This document shows, piece after piece, positions 8,928-17,625 of a stretch of DNA of 64,000 nt. Each line of letters starts with the position of its first letter. The stretch's first letter is position 1. The position numbers and the translations under genes are program-made. Under the pieces are notes generated by a model. That model ran no database searches, had not been told where the DNA came from, and saw only the letters and a program-made list of their open reading frames with translations. This DNA is from Mucilaginibacter flavidus (GTDB lineage: Bacteria > Bacteroidota > Bacteroidia > Sphingobacteriales > Sphingobacteriaceae): contig NZ_JAMXOE010000004.1 in assembly GCF_024055575.1 (NCBI RefSeq), positions 62,001 through 126,000 on the forward strand, written 5' to 3'.

Positions 8928-10202
8928 TTATTGTTGATTACCGGTTGTTGTTTGCTGGTTGTATTGCGACATTAATAACTGTGTTTCGTGCAGTATTTTG
9001 CTTTGACGGGCCTGGTCCTCGGCGTTTACCTGGCTTAAAAAGTCGTTGCCGTTGATAACGCCGTTTTCCAATTGTGCCATCGCAGTTGTTTTTACCCTGC
9101 TACGCAAGTTGATAATTTCATCGTCGCTGGCCAGTAGCTGCTGGTATTTGCCAATCTCGGCATCCTGCTGTTTTACAGTTAAATTGGTGTTAAACAGGAA
9201 GGTTTCCTTCTGCACGTCAAGGGTTTTGCGGTTGACATCGATAAGCGCCCGGCTCTTCTTCAGCGTGTAAAAAACCGAGGGTGACCATGTTAAGCGGATG
9301 CCGCCGATATAATAAGCGTCCAAACTATTGCTCAGCATATCGAGCCCGGGCCTGCCTACACCACCCTGCAGGAATAGTCCCAACCGGGGTAGCGTTTTTG
9401 AGCTGAGCAACTTGTTTTGCACATCCAGGTTTTTTGCCTGCTCATTGTAAACCAGCAACTCGGGCCGGTTAATTTGTTCCGATACATTGATGGGTTGTGG
9501 TTTAACCAATACGGTTTCGGAAGTTGTGTTGGTTCCTGTAAACAATGCCAGCATATCCATATAAGCCTTGCGCGATGCCTGCAGTTCGATGGTACGCTGC
9601 TTATTCTTTAAAATATCTGCCTTTATTATATCGCCGGTGCTTTTAAAAGCCGTGCCGTTTTTTATAGATGCTTCCGCCTTGTTCAGTCCCAGCTGCAAAT
9701 CCTTAATAAATAGGTCGTTTTGCTTTATCTGCTCATCAAGCAGCAGTACGCCAAAAAACAACTGGTTGATGCGGCTTTTTAGCTGGTACAATTCGGCTTC
9801 CAGTTGCTGGCGGTTAATAGCTTCGCTGGTTTTTTGCAATTGTTTTTGCTGCTCCAGTTCGCCGCCGGTGTATAGCACCTGGTTAATTTCGCCGTAAGCC
9901 TTGTAATGGTCTTTGCTTAACGCGAGTATGTTAACCCCTGGTACTTTAATAGGTATTTGGGTTACCGTCGACTGATAAGTAGCCTGCCCGGTAAAGCTAA
10001 GTTGCGGCAGGTAGCCCTTTTGTATGTTATCGATATTATATTCCGATGTTTCGGCAATCAGCCCGCGTTGTTTTATCAGCGGGTAGTTTTGTTCGGCTTG
10101 CTTATAACAATCGGCCAGTGTTAGCTGCTGCTGCGATTGTGCCCGAGCTGCAAATGCAGTAATCAGTGTAAAAAAGGCACATAAAAATATTCGCTTTTTC
10201 AT
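8928..10202 (-). CDS. TolC-family outer-membrane efflux channel
   Basis: The 424-residue protein has a signal peptide (MKKRIFLCAFFTLITAFAARA) and the TolC start LTLADCYKQAEQNYPLIKQRG. Two repeats of long Gln/Leu/Lys-rich helices with short strand segments (LSFTGQATYQS; GLFLQGGVGRPG) follow, ending in a Gln-rich tail (QYNQQTTTGNQQ). This is the outer-membrane exit duct of the exporter encoded downstream. It is the first structural gene after the TetR gene, with a 66-base gap that contains an inverted-repeat operator at 10230-10247. Confidence 0.92.
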   Translation of the reverse strand: MKKRIFLCAFFTLITAFAARAQSQQQLTLADCYKQAEQNYPLIKQRGLIAETSEYNIDNIQKGYLPQLSFTGQATYQSTVTQIPIKVPGVNILALSKDHYKAYGEINQVLYTGGELEQQKQLQKTSEAINRQQLEAELYQLKSRINQLFFGVLLLDEQIKQNDLFIKDLQLGLNKAEASIKNGTAFKSTGDIIKADILKNKQRTIELQASRKAYMDMLALFTGTNTTSETVLVKPQPINVSEQINRPELLVYNEQAKNLDVQNKLLSSKTLPRLGLFLQGGVGRPGLDMLSNSLDAYYIGGIRLTWSPSVFYTLKKSRALIDVNRKTLDVQKETFLFNTNLTVKQQDAEIGKYQQLLASDDEIINLRSRVKTTAMAQLENGVINGNDFLSQVNAEDQARQSKILHETQLLMSQYNQQTTTGNQQ

Positions 10203-10229
10203 GTAGTATTAATTTATTTAATATTTTGA

Positions 10230-10247
10230 TTTAGTCATTTGATTAAA
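10230..10247. promoter_or_regulatory. TetR operator between regulator and efflux genes
   Basis: TTTAGTCATTTGATTAAA is an 18-base imperfect inverted repeat (TTTARTCA-TT-TGAYTAAA). It matches 17 of 18 bases of the perfect palindrome at 10940-10957, upstream of the TetR gene. Its place just before the TolC gene suggests that the regulator controls the efflux genes separately from its own promoter. Confidence 0.7.
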
Positions 10248-10268
10248 CTTAGGGCAAATTTTTTTCTC

Positions 10269-10877
10269 CTACTCAAGCATTAATTTCATCCATTTGGGAA
10301 CCAGTGTTTTACGGTCTTCCAATAATTGGTTAAACATATCGTCGCTCATCGCGCTGGTTGAGTGAAAAACCGGCTTGGCAATAAAAGGAAATATCAGCAT
10401 ACCTAAAAAGTTGAGGAAAAGCTGTACCGGGTTAATGCCTGGTTTACGCTCTGCCAATTGTTTTACAAAGTGCGATTTTAAAACAAACGTGTTTAGCTGT
10501 ATTATTTTGGCAAAACGCTCGGGGTTGGTCCTTATCTCGCTCAATACAAAAATTGGCAGGTCGGGGTTTTTGGTCAGCATTTCGATATAATTAACAGCCA
10601 CCCAATCAATTTTTTCTTCCAGGCTGGTGTTTGTGTCATTCAACGCAGGCGATATAAAGGCAAAAAGCTGTTGCACTTTCTCGATCATAATAATCTCGAA
10701 AAGTTTCTCTTTGCTGCGGAAGTAGTAATTCAATAGTGCTAAATTAAGCCCGGCCTGCTCTGCAATGTCCCTGGTTTTAGTTGCCGCATATCCTTTTTTA
10801 GTGAATACAATACGCGCAGCTTCTTTAAACTTTTCCTCGGTCGACAGGTTGACTTCAGCTTTTTCTTGTTCGTTCAT
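10269..10877 (-). CDS. TetR/AcrR-family repressor of the efflux operon
   Basis: I start at the ATG at 10877 (MNEQEKAEVNLSTEEKFKEA); a TTG 30 bases upstream would only add a basic leader. The protein is about 202 residues, usual for TetR. The N-terminal helix-turn-helix is evident (AARIVFTKKGYAATKTRDIAEQ followed by GLNLALLNYYFRSKEKLFEII). The C-terminal half is helical and hydrophobic, as expected for the ligand pocket and dimer interface; ligands are unknown. Inverted-repeat operators with nearly the same sequence lie upstream of this gene and between it and the TolC gene, pointing to autoregulation and control of the exporter. Confidence 0.92.
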   Translation of the reverse strand: MNEQEKAEVNLSTEEKFKEAARIVFTKKGYAATKTRDIAEQAGLNLALLNYYFRSKEKLFEIIMIEKVQQLFAFISPALNDTNTSLEEKIDWVAVNYIEMLTKNPDLPIFVLSEIRTNPERFAKIIQLNTFVLKSHFVKQLAERKPGINPVQLFLNFLGMLIFPFIAKPVFHSTSAMSDDMFNQLLEDRKTLVPKWMKLMLE

Positions 10878-10921
10878 TTCCTTTTTCTGCGATAGTTGAC
10901 GGGACAAAAATAAAAAGTATC

Positions 10922-10957
10922 TTTGATTTAATCAAATTATTTAATCATTTGATTAAA
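10922..10957. promoter_or_regulatory. paired palindromic operators upstream of the TetR gene
   Basis: Two palindromes lie here: TTTGATT-T-AATCAAA (10922-10936, perfect) and TTTAATCA-TT-TGATTAAA (10940-10957, perfect). Both contain the half-site TTTRATCA/TGATTAAA, which also occurs at 10230-10247. They lie 45-80 bases upstream of the TetR ATG, a usual position for autorepression, and could also affect the divergent sheath gene at 11062. Confidence 0.72.
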
Positions 10958-11061
10958 GTCGATAAATTCCCTACAATTATAATGGCGAAATAATTATTTG
11001 TCGTATATTTCAGATCTAATAAACCTATATCATTACACCTCCTATACAAAAACAGGAAGCT

Positions 11062-12648
11062 ATGAATTTATCTAATATCAAATCGCCCGGCGTATACATC
11101 AACGAAATAAATGCTTTCCCAAATTCTGTAGTTGGGGTTCCCACGGCGGTTCCGGCATTTATTGGTTATACCCCACTGGCATCTTACGAAGGAAAGTCGT
11201 ACACCAATGTGGCTCAAAAAATTACTTCATTTGCCGACTTCCAGGCATTTTATTGTTTTCCCGACCCACCAGTACCTTCCGCGCCGGCTAAACAGTACAG
11301 CCCGCAATATTACCTGGTGCAGCAAAAAAGTCAGCCGACAGACAAAAATTATATGGTTATAAATGGTGACTATTATTCAATAGTACCCGACCCCAATACC
11401 ATATATTACCTGTATAACAGCATCCGGCTTTTTTATGAAAATGGGGGAGGCGATGCCTATATCATTTCAGTAGGTAGTTACGGACCGCCATCCGGAAAAC
11501 CCATTACCCCGGGAGAGCAAATAATAAATCCAAACGTCCAATTAAACGACTTGATGGCCGGCCTTTATTTACTGCTGAATGAGCAGGAACCAACCATGTA
11601 CATTTGCCCCGAGGCTACTTTACTTTCTGTTGCAGATAATTCAACCCTGATGGAGGCCATGCTGCAGCAATGTTCGAACATGGGAGCCGCCGTCAGTATT
11701 TTTGACATTATAGGGGGTAAGGCGCCCGACCCTATCCTATATACATCTGATATTGAAACCTTCAGGAATGGTACCGGCGTTGTGGGCCTCGACTATGGCA
11801 CGGCCTACTATCCCTTTATTGGTACCACCGTTATGCAATCACCGGATATTGATTATACTAACCTTTTTGGCGGTGATGTATCACAGTTGGCTCCAATAAT
11901 CAATCCGCCCACAAATCCCGATCCTAATATAAACGCCATTTTAAACAATATTCAAAACCCCGGTAATCCACCTTTAACAGTTGCACAAAATAATAGTGCG
12001 CTGCTTAATGCCAGCCGCACCTACAGCCAGGTTATTACTTATATACTGGCGGATGCCAATTTATTGCCGGCAAGCGGGGCGATGGCCGGGGTTATAACTA
12101 CAACTGATAACGAGGTTGGCCCGTGGCAGGCCCCGGCAAATACATCGATAGTTGGCGCGGCCTCGCTGCCAATTAATTTGACAGACACCCAACAAGCAAA
12201 CTTAAATGTGGACGCAGTTTCAGGGAAATCAATTAACTCCATAAGATTTTTTAACGGCCTCGGCATTTTGGTTTGGGGCGCCCGCACGCTCGATGGCAAC
12301 GACCAGGACTGGAGATACCTGCCTGTACGAAGAACATTGATTTTTATTGAGCAGTCCTGCAAACTTGCAGCACAGGCATATATATATCAGCCCAATGATA
12401 AAAATACCTGGGAGGCCGTGACATCAATGATTGGCAGCTTTTTAACGACCGTATGGAAAGAAGGAGGGCTGATGGGAGCCAGTGCAAGTGAAGCATTCTC
12501 AGTTGCGTGCGGTTTGGGAACAACTATGACCGGTGATGATATTTTAAACGGATTTATGAACGTTGTTGTAAAAGTCGCGGTTATTCACCCGGCTGAGTTT
12601 ATTTTGATTACGTTTCAGCAGGAAATGTCGGTGGGCAGTCAAGTTTGA
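11062..12648 (+). CDS. contractile tail sheath protein, orphan copy
   Basis: The 528-residue protein has the sheath opening (IKSPGVYINEINAFPNSVVGVPTAVPAFIG) seen in phage and eCIS sheaths, and the C-terminal sheath domain: NSIRFFNGLGILVWGARTL, then RYLPVRRTLIFIEQSCKLAAQ, and a final strand AEFILITFQQEMS. It shares this layout with the 536-residue sheath of the main cluster at 19770 but differs clearly in sequence and has its own insertions between. No tube, baseplate or ATPase gene adjoins it; the nearest downstream gene is 214 bases away and encodes an exported protein. It may be an alternative sheath of the same particle or part of a reduced system. Confidence 0.93.
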   Translation: MNLSNIKSPGVYINEINAFPNSVVGVPTAVPAFIGYTPLASYEGKSYTNVAQKITSFADFQAFYCFPDPPVPSAPAKQYSPQYYLVQQKSQPTDKNYMVINGDYYSIVPDPNTIYYLYNSIRLFYENGGGDAYIISVGSYGPPSGKPITPGEQIINPNVQLNDLMAGLYLLLNEQEPTMYICPEATLLSVADNSTLMEAMLQQCSNMGAAVSIFDIIGGKAPDPILYTSDIETFRNGTGVVGLDYGTAYYPFIGTTVMQSPDIDYTNLFGGDVSQLAPIINPPTNPDPNINAILNNIQNPGNPPLTVAQNNSALLNASRTYSQVITYILADANLLPASGAMAGVITTTDNEVGPWQAPANTSIVGAASLPINLTDTQQANLNVDAVSGKSINSIRFFNGLGILVWGARTLDGNDQDWRYLPVRRTLIFIEQSCKLAAQAYIYQPNDKNTWEAVTSMIGSFLTTVWKEGGLMGASASEAFSVACGLGTTMTGDDILNGFMNVVVKVAVIHPAEFILITFQQEMSVGSQV

Positions 12649-12862
12649 GCTGGGGGATCCTTTATAGCCGCTATGCCCGGTGTTAGAATTGTTCAAGCTG
12701 GTAACCGGTCTTTGGGTTTTTCAAAGTTCCGTTAATGCAAATTAATGTGTATACGACAAATACTTGCAAAATAGATTCCGGATACCTAAATTTATAACGT
12801 AATCCATTTGCAAAAAGTAAGTTAGCTGCAAGTGGGGTACTAAACTTATCACGATTTAATAT

Positions 12863-14302
12863 ATGTACAGATATTTTTTATATTTAATTTTTGTTTTTTT
12901 TGTTCAATTTGGGTTTGGACAAACCCCGCCTGTAGCCGCTCCCGACAGGACGATAGTCAACTATAGCTTTTCTACCAGGAAAATGGATGTACTACCGTTC
13001 GATAGGCCATTTGTTTTTCATTTAACGGACTTGCCTACTACAACGCCTGTATTTAATTACATAAGGATATCAATAATAAGGCTGAAAACTACCAAACCTA
13101 CCGCAGTTAACAATGTGATTAGAGAGGACGACCCTGCCAATGCCGGAACAACTTATAAATTAAACGATTGGACACGTGCAGCAGGCCAAAATTCATTGAC
13201 ATCTATTGATGTGCTTGAGCCGTTTCTGCTGAACCCGAGTTCGGCCTACCAGGTTGCCATTGAACTGGGTTCGAGCCAGAAATTGGTAGTGGGAAGCCCG
13301 GAAAGCATAGCACTCCGTGAAAAATTAAAAACCGATCATCAACTTGACGGCGTTGTGAATGACTTTGCGAAAAAAACACTGGCAATCCCGGGGCTGAGCG
13401 CAAATGATTTAGTAACAACCTACCAGGCAGAAATTATTAAACAGTTACGGCAATCGGTAAAATTGGTTAATCCCGCATATAATCTTGACGCGGCCGGTTC
13501 ATTAACACTTGGGCACCTTGCCGACTTTCAGGATGCGATGGTTAATTTAAAAAATAAACTGCATGCACTTGATAATGTACCGGCCGGTCAGGCTGACATC
13601 GACAAATTAAAAGCCGATCTGGGAGCGGCGGATTGGTACACCATTACGAAAAATAATGAGATACAAACAGATATAACTGCATTACTCGGCACCTTTGCTA
13701 TAGGTGATGTTTCCGCCACACATAATACCGCTACTAATTTAAATGGCAAGTTACAGACAGTTATTGCAACCCGCGATCAATTGATTGATGATTTGCTGGA
13801 CAGCGTAATTTTGCCAAACGTGCAAGTTGAAAATCCTTTGTCAACAACTTATAACCCTGATTTTGTGGCAAATGCGAGTTTTTATGTAAACCTTGATTTA
13901 GGTTACGCATATGTTTGGCGAATTGACAGGGGAATGGCGTATTCAGGTTTTAATTTTTATTTCAGGCCGATAGATAAAACTATTCCACTTAGTTCCTACA
14001 GCGGGTGGAATATGATTGCAACAAGGACATCGCTGCTTGTCGGCGTAACTTTTGGGTCTGTAGAAAAGGCCACCGTGCGAAAAGGGCTAATCGGCACGCA
14101 AGCACTGGTTACCGGTGTTGGATTTAAGCTAAACCCTTTTTTAAAAATTAATGGTGGATGGTTTTTAAACTACAGGTACGATCAAAATCCTTTGGTAACC
14201 CAAAATAACTACCACTTTTCCATGAGTCCGTTTGTGTCTTTTTCACTTGATTTAGATGTAAAGCCTTTATTGACCGGACTAAGTGATGCAATATTTAAAT
14301 AA
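12863..14302 (+). CDS. exported protein with helical middle and beta-rich ends, unknown function
   Basis: The 479-residue protein has a very hydrophobic, Phe-rich signal segment (MYRYFLYLIFVFFVQFGFGQ). Residues about 25-135 look like a beta-sandwich (RTIVNYSFSTRKMDVLPF; FVFHLTDLP). Residues about 150-310 are helical with regularly spaced Leu/Lys/Asp, and the C-terminal third is rich in aromatic strands (SFYVNLDLGYAYVWRIDRG; NPFLKINGGWFLNYRYDQNP), as in an outer-membrane barrel. I recognise no family. It starts a tight group with the next two genes (8-base gap, then a 1-base overlap). Confidence 0.6.
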   Translation: MYRYFLYLIFVFFVQFGFGQTPPVAAPDRTIVNYSFSTRKMDVLPFDRPFVFHLTDLPTTTPVFNYIRISIIRLKTTKPTAVNNVIREDDPANAGTTYKLNDWTRAAGQNSLTSIDVLEPFLLNPSSAYQVAIELGSSQKLVVGSPESIALREKLKTDHQLDGVVNDFAKKTLAIPGLSANDLVTTYQAEIIKQLRQSVKLVNPAYNLDAAGSLTLGHLADFQDAMVNLKNKLHALDNVPAGQADIDKLKADLGAADWYTITKNNEIQTDITALLGTFAIGDVSATHNTATNLNGKLQTVIATRDQLIDDLLDSVILPNVQVENPLSTTYNPDFVANASFYVNLDLGYAYVWRIDRGMAYSGFNFYFRPIDKTIPLSSYSGWNMIATRTSLLVGVTFGSVEKATVRKGLIGTQALVTGVGFKLNPFLKINGGWFLNYRYDQNPLVTQNNYHFSMSPFVSFSLDLDVKPLLTGLSDAIFK

Positions 14303-14310
14303 ACTATAAA

Positions 14311-14667
14311 ATGAGTATTACAGTAGACACTTTTAGTATTGATCCGCAAAACATAACACCTGCAAGAGTGGCGTTAACAGTTAGCTATAGCGGATTTGCA
14401 GACGGGGATGCAGATAACCCGGTTACTGTTACCTTGACGCTGCAGGACGGTAAAAATGTTTATATAGCTGAAACGGCAATTTCAGCCGAAATAAAACAGC
14501 TTCAATGGACAGAAACATTTCCCAAAGGCGCTTCGGGCCCGATGAGTAAAAATATTTTTGTTGGAATAGACCCGGCCGATGCAGGGAACGTTTGCACTGT
14601 AGTGGCGCATTTTCAGCCAAAGAGTGGTGGCAACGGCGATGACGAACAAACTCATTTTAATTATTAA
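14311..14667 (+). CDS. small Ig-like beta protein, unknown function
   Basis: The 118-residue protein has no signal peptide or membrane segment. It consists of alternating strands (ARVALTVSYSGFADG; VTVTLTLQDGKNVYIAE; CTVVAHFQPKSGG) and looks like a single immunoglobulin-like or C2-like sandwich, with an acidic tail. It starts 8 bases after the exported protein gene and overlaps the lipoprotein gene by one base (TAATG), so the three are probably translated together. The role is unknown. Confidence 0.6.
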   Translation: MSITVDTFSIDPQNITPARVALTVSYSGFADGDADNPVTVTLTLQDGKNVYIAETAISAEIKQLQWTETFPKGASGPMSKNIFVGIDPADAGNVCTVVAHFQPKSGGNGDDEQTHFNY

Positions 14668-15377
14668 TGAAAAATATAGCCTACTTGTTACTTTGTGTTT
14701 TAGCGTTGGCCACGGCCTGCAAACGCGATGATGACGTTTATACTATTGGCAATAAAAATGGGATCCAGTCGGCGGGATTGTTCAAAATTGCCGGGATAAG
14801 CTCTTTGCAGCAAGAGGCGGATACCGAATCGCTCATTGCCATAAAACTCAAAATTTCAGGAAATGCCGACACTGTTTCGCACACGATACATTTGAGCACT
14901 ACACTTGGAGCATTTGTGGATGGAAAAGCGTCGACTACGATTATTGCCAATTCCCTTGGGGAAGCAACTGCTTTTTTAAAATCCGGTAAAACAGGTATCG
15001 CGCAACTGACATTTTCTGTACAAAATTTGTCTATAGATACGGTAGTTACTTTTATTGCGGCGCAGCCGGACGATATACTTTTAGCAGCCGACCTTTATAG
15101 TGGCGACACTTCGACAAGCTTTAACCTTACTACAACGCTTTCCAGAAATCCCGGCAAAGGTATAGTTTCCGATCCTGTTAAAGTTTGGTACACGGTTTCG
15201 CCTTCTGCGCCGGGGGCGACATTGGTATGCCCTGCGTACGCAAGCTCTGCAAGTGGGGTGGCCACTGCGATTGTCAATAATCCTTACAAAATTACGGGTA
15301 CTTTTACTATACAGGCAAAAACCGTTAATGGCGCGGGCGACACATTACGGAAATCGGTTATACTTTTGGTAAAATAA
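14667..15377 (+). CDS. lipoprotein with Big/invasin-like beta domains
   Basis: The product of 236 residues has a lipoprotein signal (MKNIAYLLLCVLALATAC, Cys18 in the lipobox ATAC). Aspartates follow the Cys (KRDDD), a context often found in Bacteroidota surface lipoproteins. Two beta-sandwich repeats follow, with the words GAFVDGKASTTIIANSLGEATAFLKSG typical of bacterial Ig-like (Big_1/invasin) domains. It is the third gene of a compact group placed after an orphan sheath gene. I infer an outer-membrane anchor or surface protein; the link with the sheath is only positional. Confidence 0.68.
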   Translation: MKNIAYLLLCVLALATACKRDDDVYTIGNKNGIQSAGLFKIAGISSLQQEADTESLIAIKLKISGNADTVSHTIHLSTTLGAFVDGKASTTIIANSLGEATAFLKSGKTGIAQLTFSVQNLSIDTVVTFIAAQPDDILLAADLYSGDTSTSFNLTTTLSRNPGKGIVSDPVKVWYTVSPSAPGATLVCPAYASSASGVATAIVNNPYKITGTFTIQAKTVNGAGDTLRKSVILLVK

Positions 15378-15463
15378 TCACATATTCCTGTACCATTTAA
15401 TAAAATAGCCAAGCATATAACCCTCCCGGAAGACGGCTTTGCGAGAGGTAAGCAACTTAATCT

Positions 15464-16804
15464 TCATTTCTCGCCGATTCTTTTTTCCTTCATCAGTTTA
15501 TACATGCTTTCAGGGTCGGTAGGGGTACCGGCAGTTGCATTTATTGCCCCGGTTTCGGTGATGATTATGGTATCCTCAATCCGCAGGTGCATCTTCATGT
15601 CTTTATCTTCTATTATAGGCTCAACGTTGAAAACTACGCCGGGCACAAATGGTTTATCGTATGGCCCAACATCGTGCACTGCCATGCCTACGTAATGACC
15701 TATCCCGCCCGGGTAATATTTATCGAACCCATGTTTGGCGTACACCTGTTTGGCAATATCATTCATCTGCTGTACGGTTATACCTGGTTTCATAGCAGCT
15801 ATTACCTGTTCGGATGCATCCTTAATGCAGTTGTACATGGCCAATTGCTTTTCGGTAAACTTTCCTTCAACGGGCCAGGTGCGCGTAATATCGGTTGAGT
15901 AATAGTTTAACTCGGGCGCATAATCCATCATCATTACATCTCCTGCCTTTATGGTGTGGTTGTTGGCGTTGTAGTGCCAGCTTAAACCGCGCTCGGCCGA
16001 AGCGGCAATAGGGAAATAGGATGGCCCCATGGCGCCTTCATTTTGGTAAACAAAATCGCAGGCGGCAACTACCTGGTATTCGTAAATGCCCGGGCGCGTA
16101 ACGCGCATCGCCTCGTCAAAACCGTGTGCGCCTATTTTTCCGCATTCTTTTATTACAGCAATTTCTTTGGCATCCTTCACCCAACGCATAGTGTCAAGCG
16201 TTGGACTAAGGCTCTTAATAGTTACCAGCGGAAAACGTTCCTTAATTTTACTGACGAAGTTGGCTTCTTTTGAAATCCGGCCATCCCATGGGTCGCTAAG
16301 GCGGGTATTGATGAAAACTTCGCCGCGATCGCGGGTCATTTCAGCAGTTTCGCCGGGCGAAGTAACCAGGTAAAAGGTTTGATTTCCACCGGCCAGGCGT
16401 GCCAGCAAATTTGTCATTGCCGATTTAGGCAACACGCTGGTCATTTGGTATTCCTTTGCGGCGTCCGGGCCTGGCTTAATCAGTGCTTCATCCTTTATAT
16501 CCGCAAAACGCCCCTCGGGAACCAATAGCGTAGCCGTTTTTGTTTTGCCGTTTAATACCAATACCGAGCTGGGGAACTCAACACCTGTTAAGTAATAAAA
16601 ATTATTATCCTGTCTGAATTTGATATACGCTTCGGTGGGTTCGGCGCCCTGCAAAATGGCCACTCCATCGCCAATCTTTTCCATTAATTTGGCCCGGCGA
16701 GCCGCAAAGTCGGAAGGGGTAAAGTATTTCCAAAGGCTTTGGGCCGGTAAAACACTGGCGCTTAACAGGAACGCCAAAAACAAGGTCAGTTTAATTGCTT
16801 TCAT
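15464..16804 (-). CDS. exported aminopeptidase P (Xaa-Pro aminopeptidase, M24B)
   Basis: The protein of 446 residues has a Sec signal (MKAIKLTLFLAFLLSASVLPAQS), an N-terminal creatinase-like domain (FRQDNNFYYLTGVEFPSSVLVL) and a pita-bread catalytic domain. Expected dinuclear metal ligands can be placed: Asp in MMMDYAPELNYYSTDITRTW (two aspartates), His in GGIGHYVGMAVHDVGP, Glu in FNVEPIIEDKD and Glu in LRIEDTIIIT. It should remove N-terminal residues preceding proline from periplasmic peptides. Its strand is opposite to the flanking sheath-lipoprotein group and it appears to be a housekeeping gene. Confidence 0.93.
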   Translation of the reverse strand: MKAIKLTLFLAFLLSASVLPAQSLWKYFTPSDFAARRAKLMEKIGDGVAILQGAEPTEAYIKFRQDNNFYYLTGVEFPSSVLVLNGKTKTATLLVPEGRFADIKDEALIKPGPDAAKEYQMTSVLPKSAMTNLLARLAGGNQTFYLVTSPGETAEMTRDRGEVFINTRLSDPWDGRISKEANFVSKIKERFPLVTIKSLSPTLDTMRWVKDAKEIAVIKECGKIGAHGFDEAMRVTRPGIYEYQVVAACDFVYQNEGAMGPSYFPIAASAERGLSWHYNANNHTIKAGDVMMMDYAPELNYYSTDITRTWPVEGKFTEKQLAMYNCIKDASEQVIAAMKPGITVQQMNDIAKQVYAKHGFDKYYPGGIGHYVGMAVHDVGPYDKPFVPGVVFNVEPIIEDKDMKMHLRIEDTIIITETGAINATAGTPTDPESMYKLMKEKRIGEK

Positions 16805-16921
16805 GATGCTGAGGTTTGGTATACAGTTTTAGTAATAATAAAGGTAGGGTAAATATATTACTATGGAAGGAAAGAATAAGCCCCACGTCTCGCACTGCTT
16901 TTTTTTGATGGAAACCGCACA

Positions 16922-17389
16922 TTATATATCGGTATCAGGCGGCACATGGCCTAACATGCGGCACATCATCACAATTTGCCCTTTATGATGAAACTCGTGG
17001 GTAACAACATGGGTAAATAATCGAAGCGGTGTAAACGTTAATATCTCGTCGTCCCAATGCGGGGCTGTGATAGGTATCTCCATTTTACCATCAAAGATTT
17101 GCAGAAAAGTGGCGACGGTTTCATCCGCTTTTTTATAAAGTTCACGCAATTCTTCGAAAGGCGCAGTCCCCTTATCTTTTATAGAGCCATAAGGCTGGCG
17201 TAAGCAAAAGTAAGCAAGCCAAACAAAATAGCACGAAGTGGTGTGCTCCATTAAGCTGCGGATGGTTTTATTTTCGTATGCGGCTACCGGAGTATCTATA
17301 TCGGCACCCACTTCCGTTTCAATAAAATTTAACAGGATGCCCCGCGGCCCTTGCAGCAATTCATATTGTTTTTTTAACGTTTCTGTCAT
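16922..17389 (-). CDS. DinB-family putative metal-dependent protein
   Basis: The 155-residue helical protein has the DinB four-helix-bundle pattern with three conserved histidine positions: RSLMEHTTSCYFVWLAY, and a late HVVTHEFHHKGQIVMMCRMLGH block. DinB/YfiT-like proteins bind a divalent metal and some act in bacillithiol-type thiol transfer, but most Bacteroidota members have no known reaction. It stands alone on the minus strand, 117 bases from the aminopeptidase gene. Confidence 0.85.
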   Translation of the reverse strand: MTETLKKQYELLQGPRGILLNFIETEVGADIDTPVAAYENKTIRSLMEHTTSCYFVWLAYFCLRQPYGSIKDKGTAPFEELRELYKKADETVATFLQIFDGKMEIPITAPHWDDEILTFTPLRLFTHVVTHEFHHKGQIVMMCRMLGHVPPDTDI

Positions 17390-17625
17390 ACCGAAACTAA
17401 ACTAAAAAATATAGTTTAATTCATCAATGGCATATAATAAAAAGTGGTCCGAAAATCCACTGTTGGACTGCAGCTGTTACAGCTATCGGGACATCCACCG
17501 TCGAGTGCTGGTTGCCTTGGGCAAATCTGTAAAAGTAAAACATTTACCACGTGTATTGGTTTAACAAGTACTTTAAGCTATTACAGCTATATCTGATTTT
17601 TTTATATTAATACTTATACTCCACT

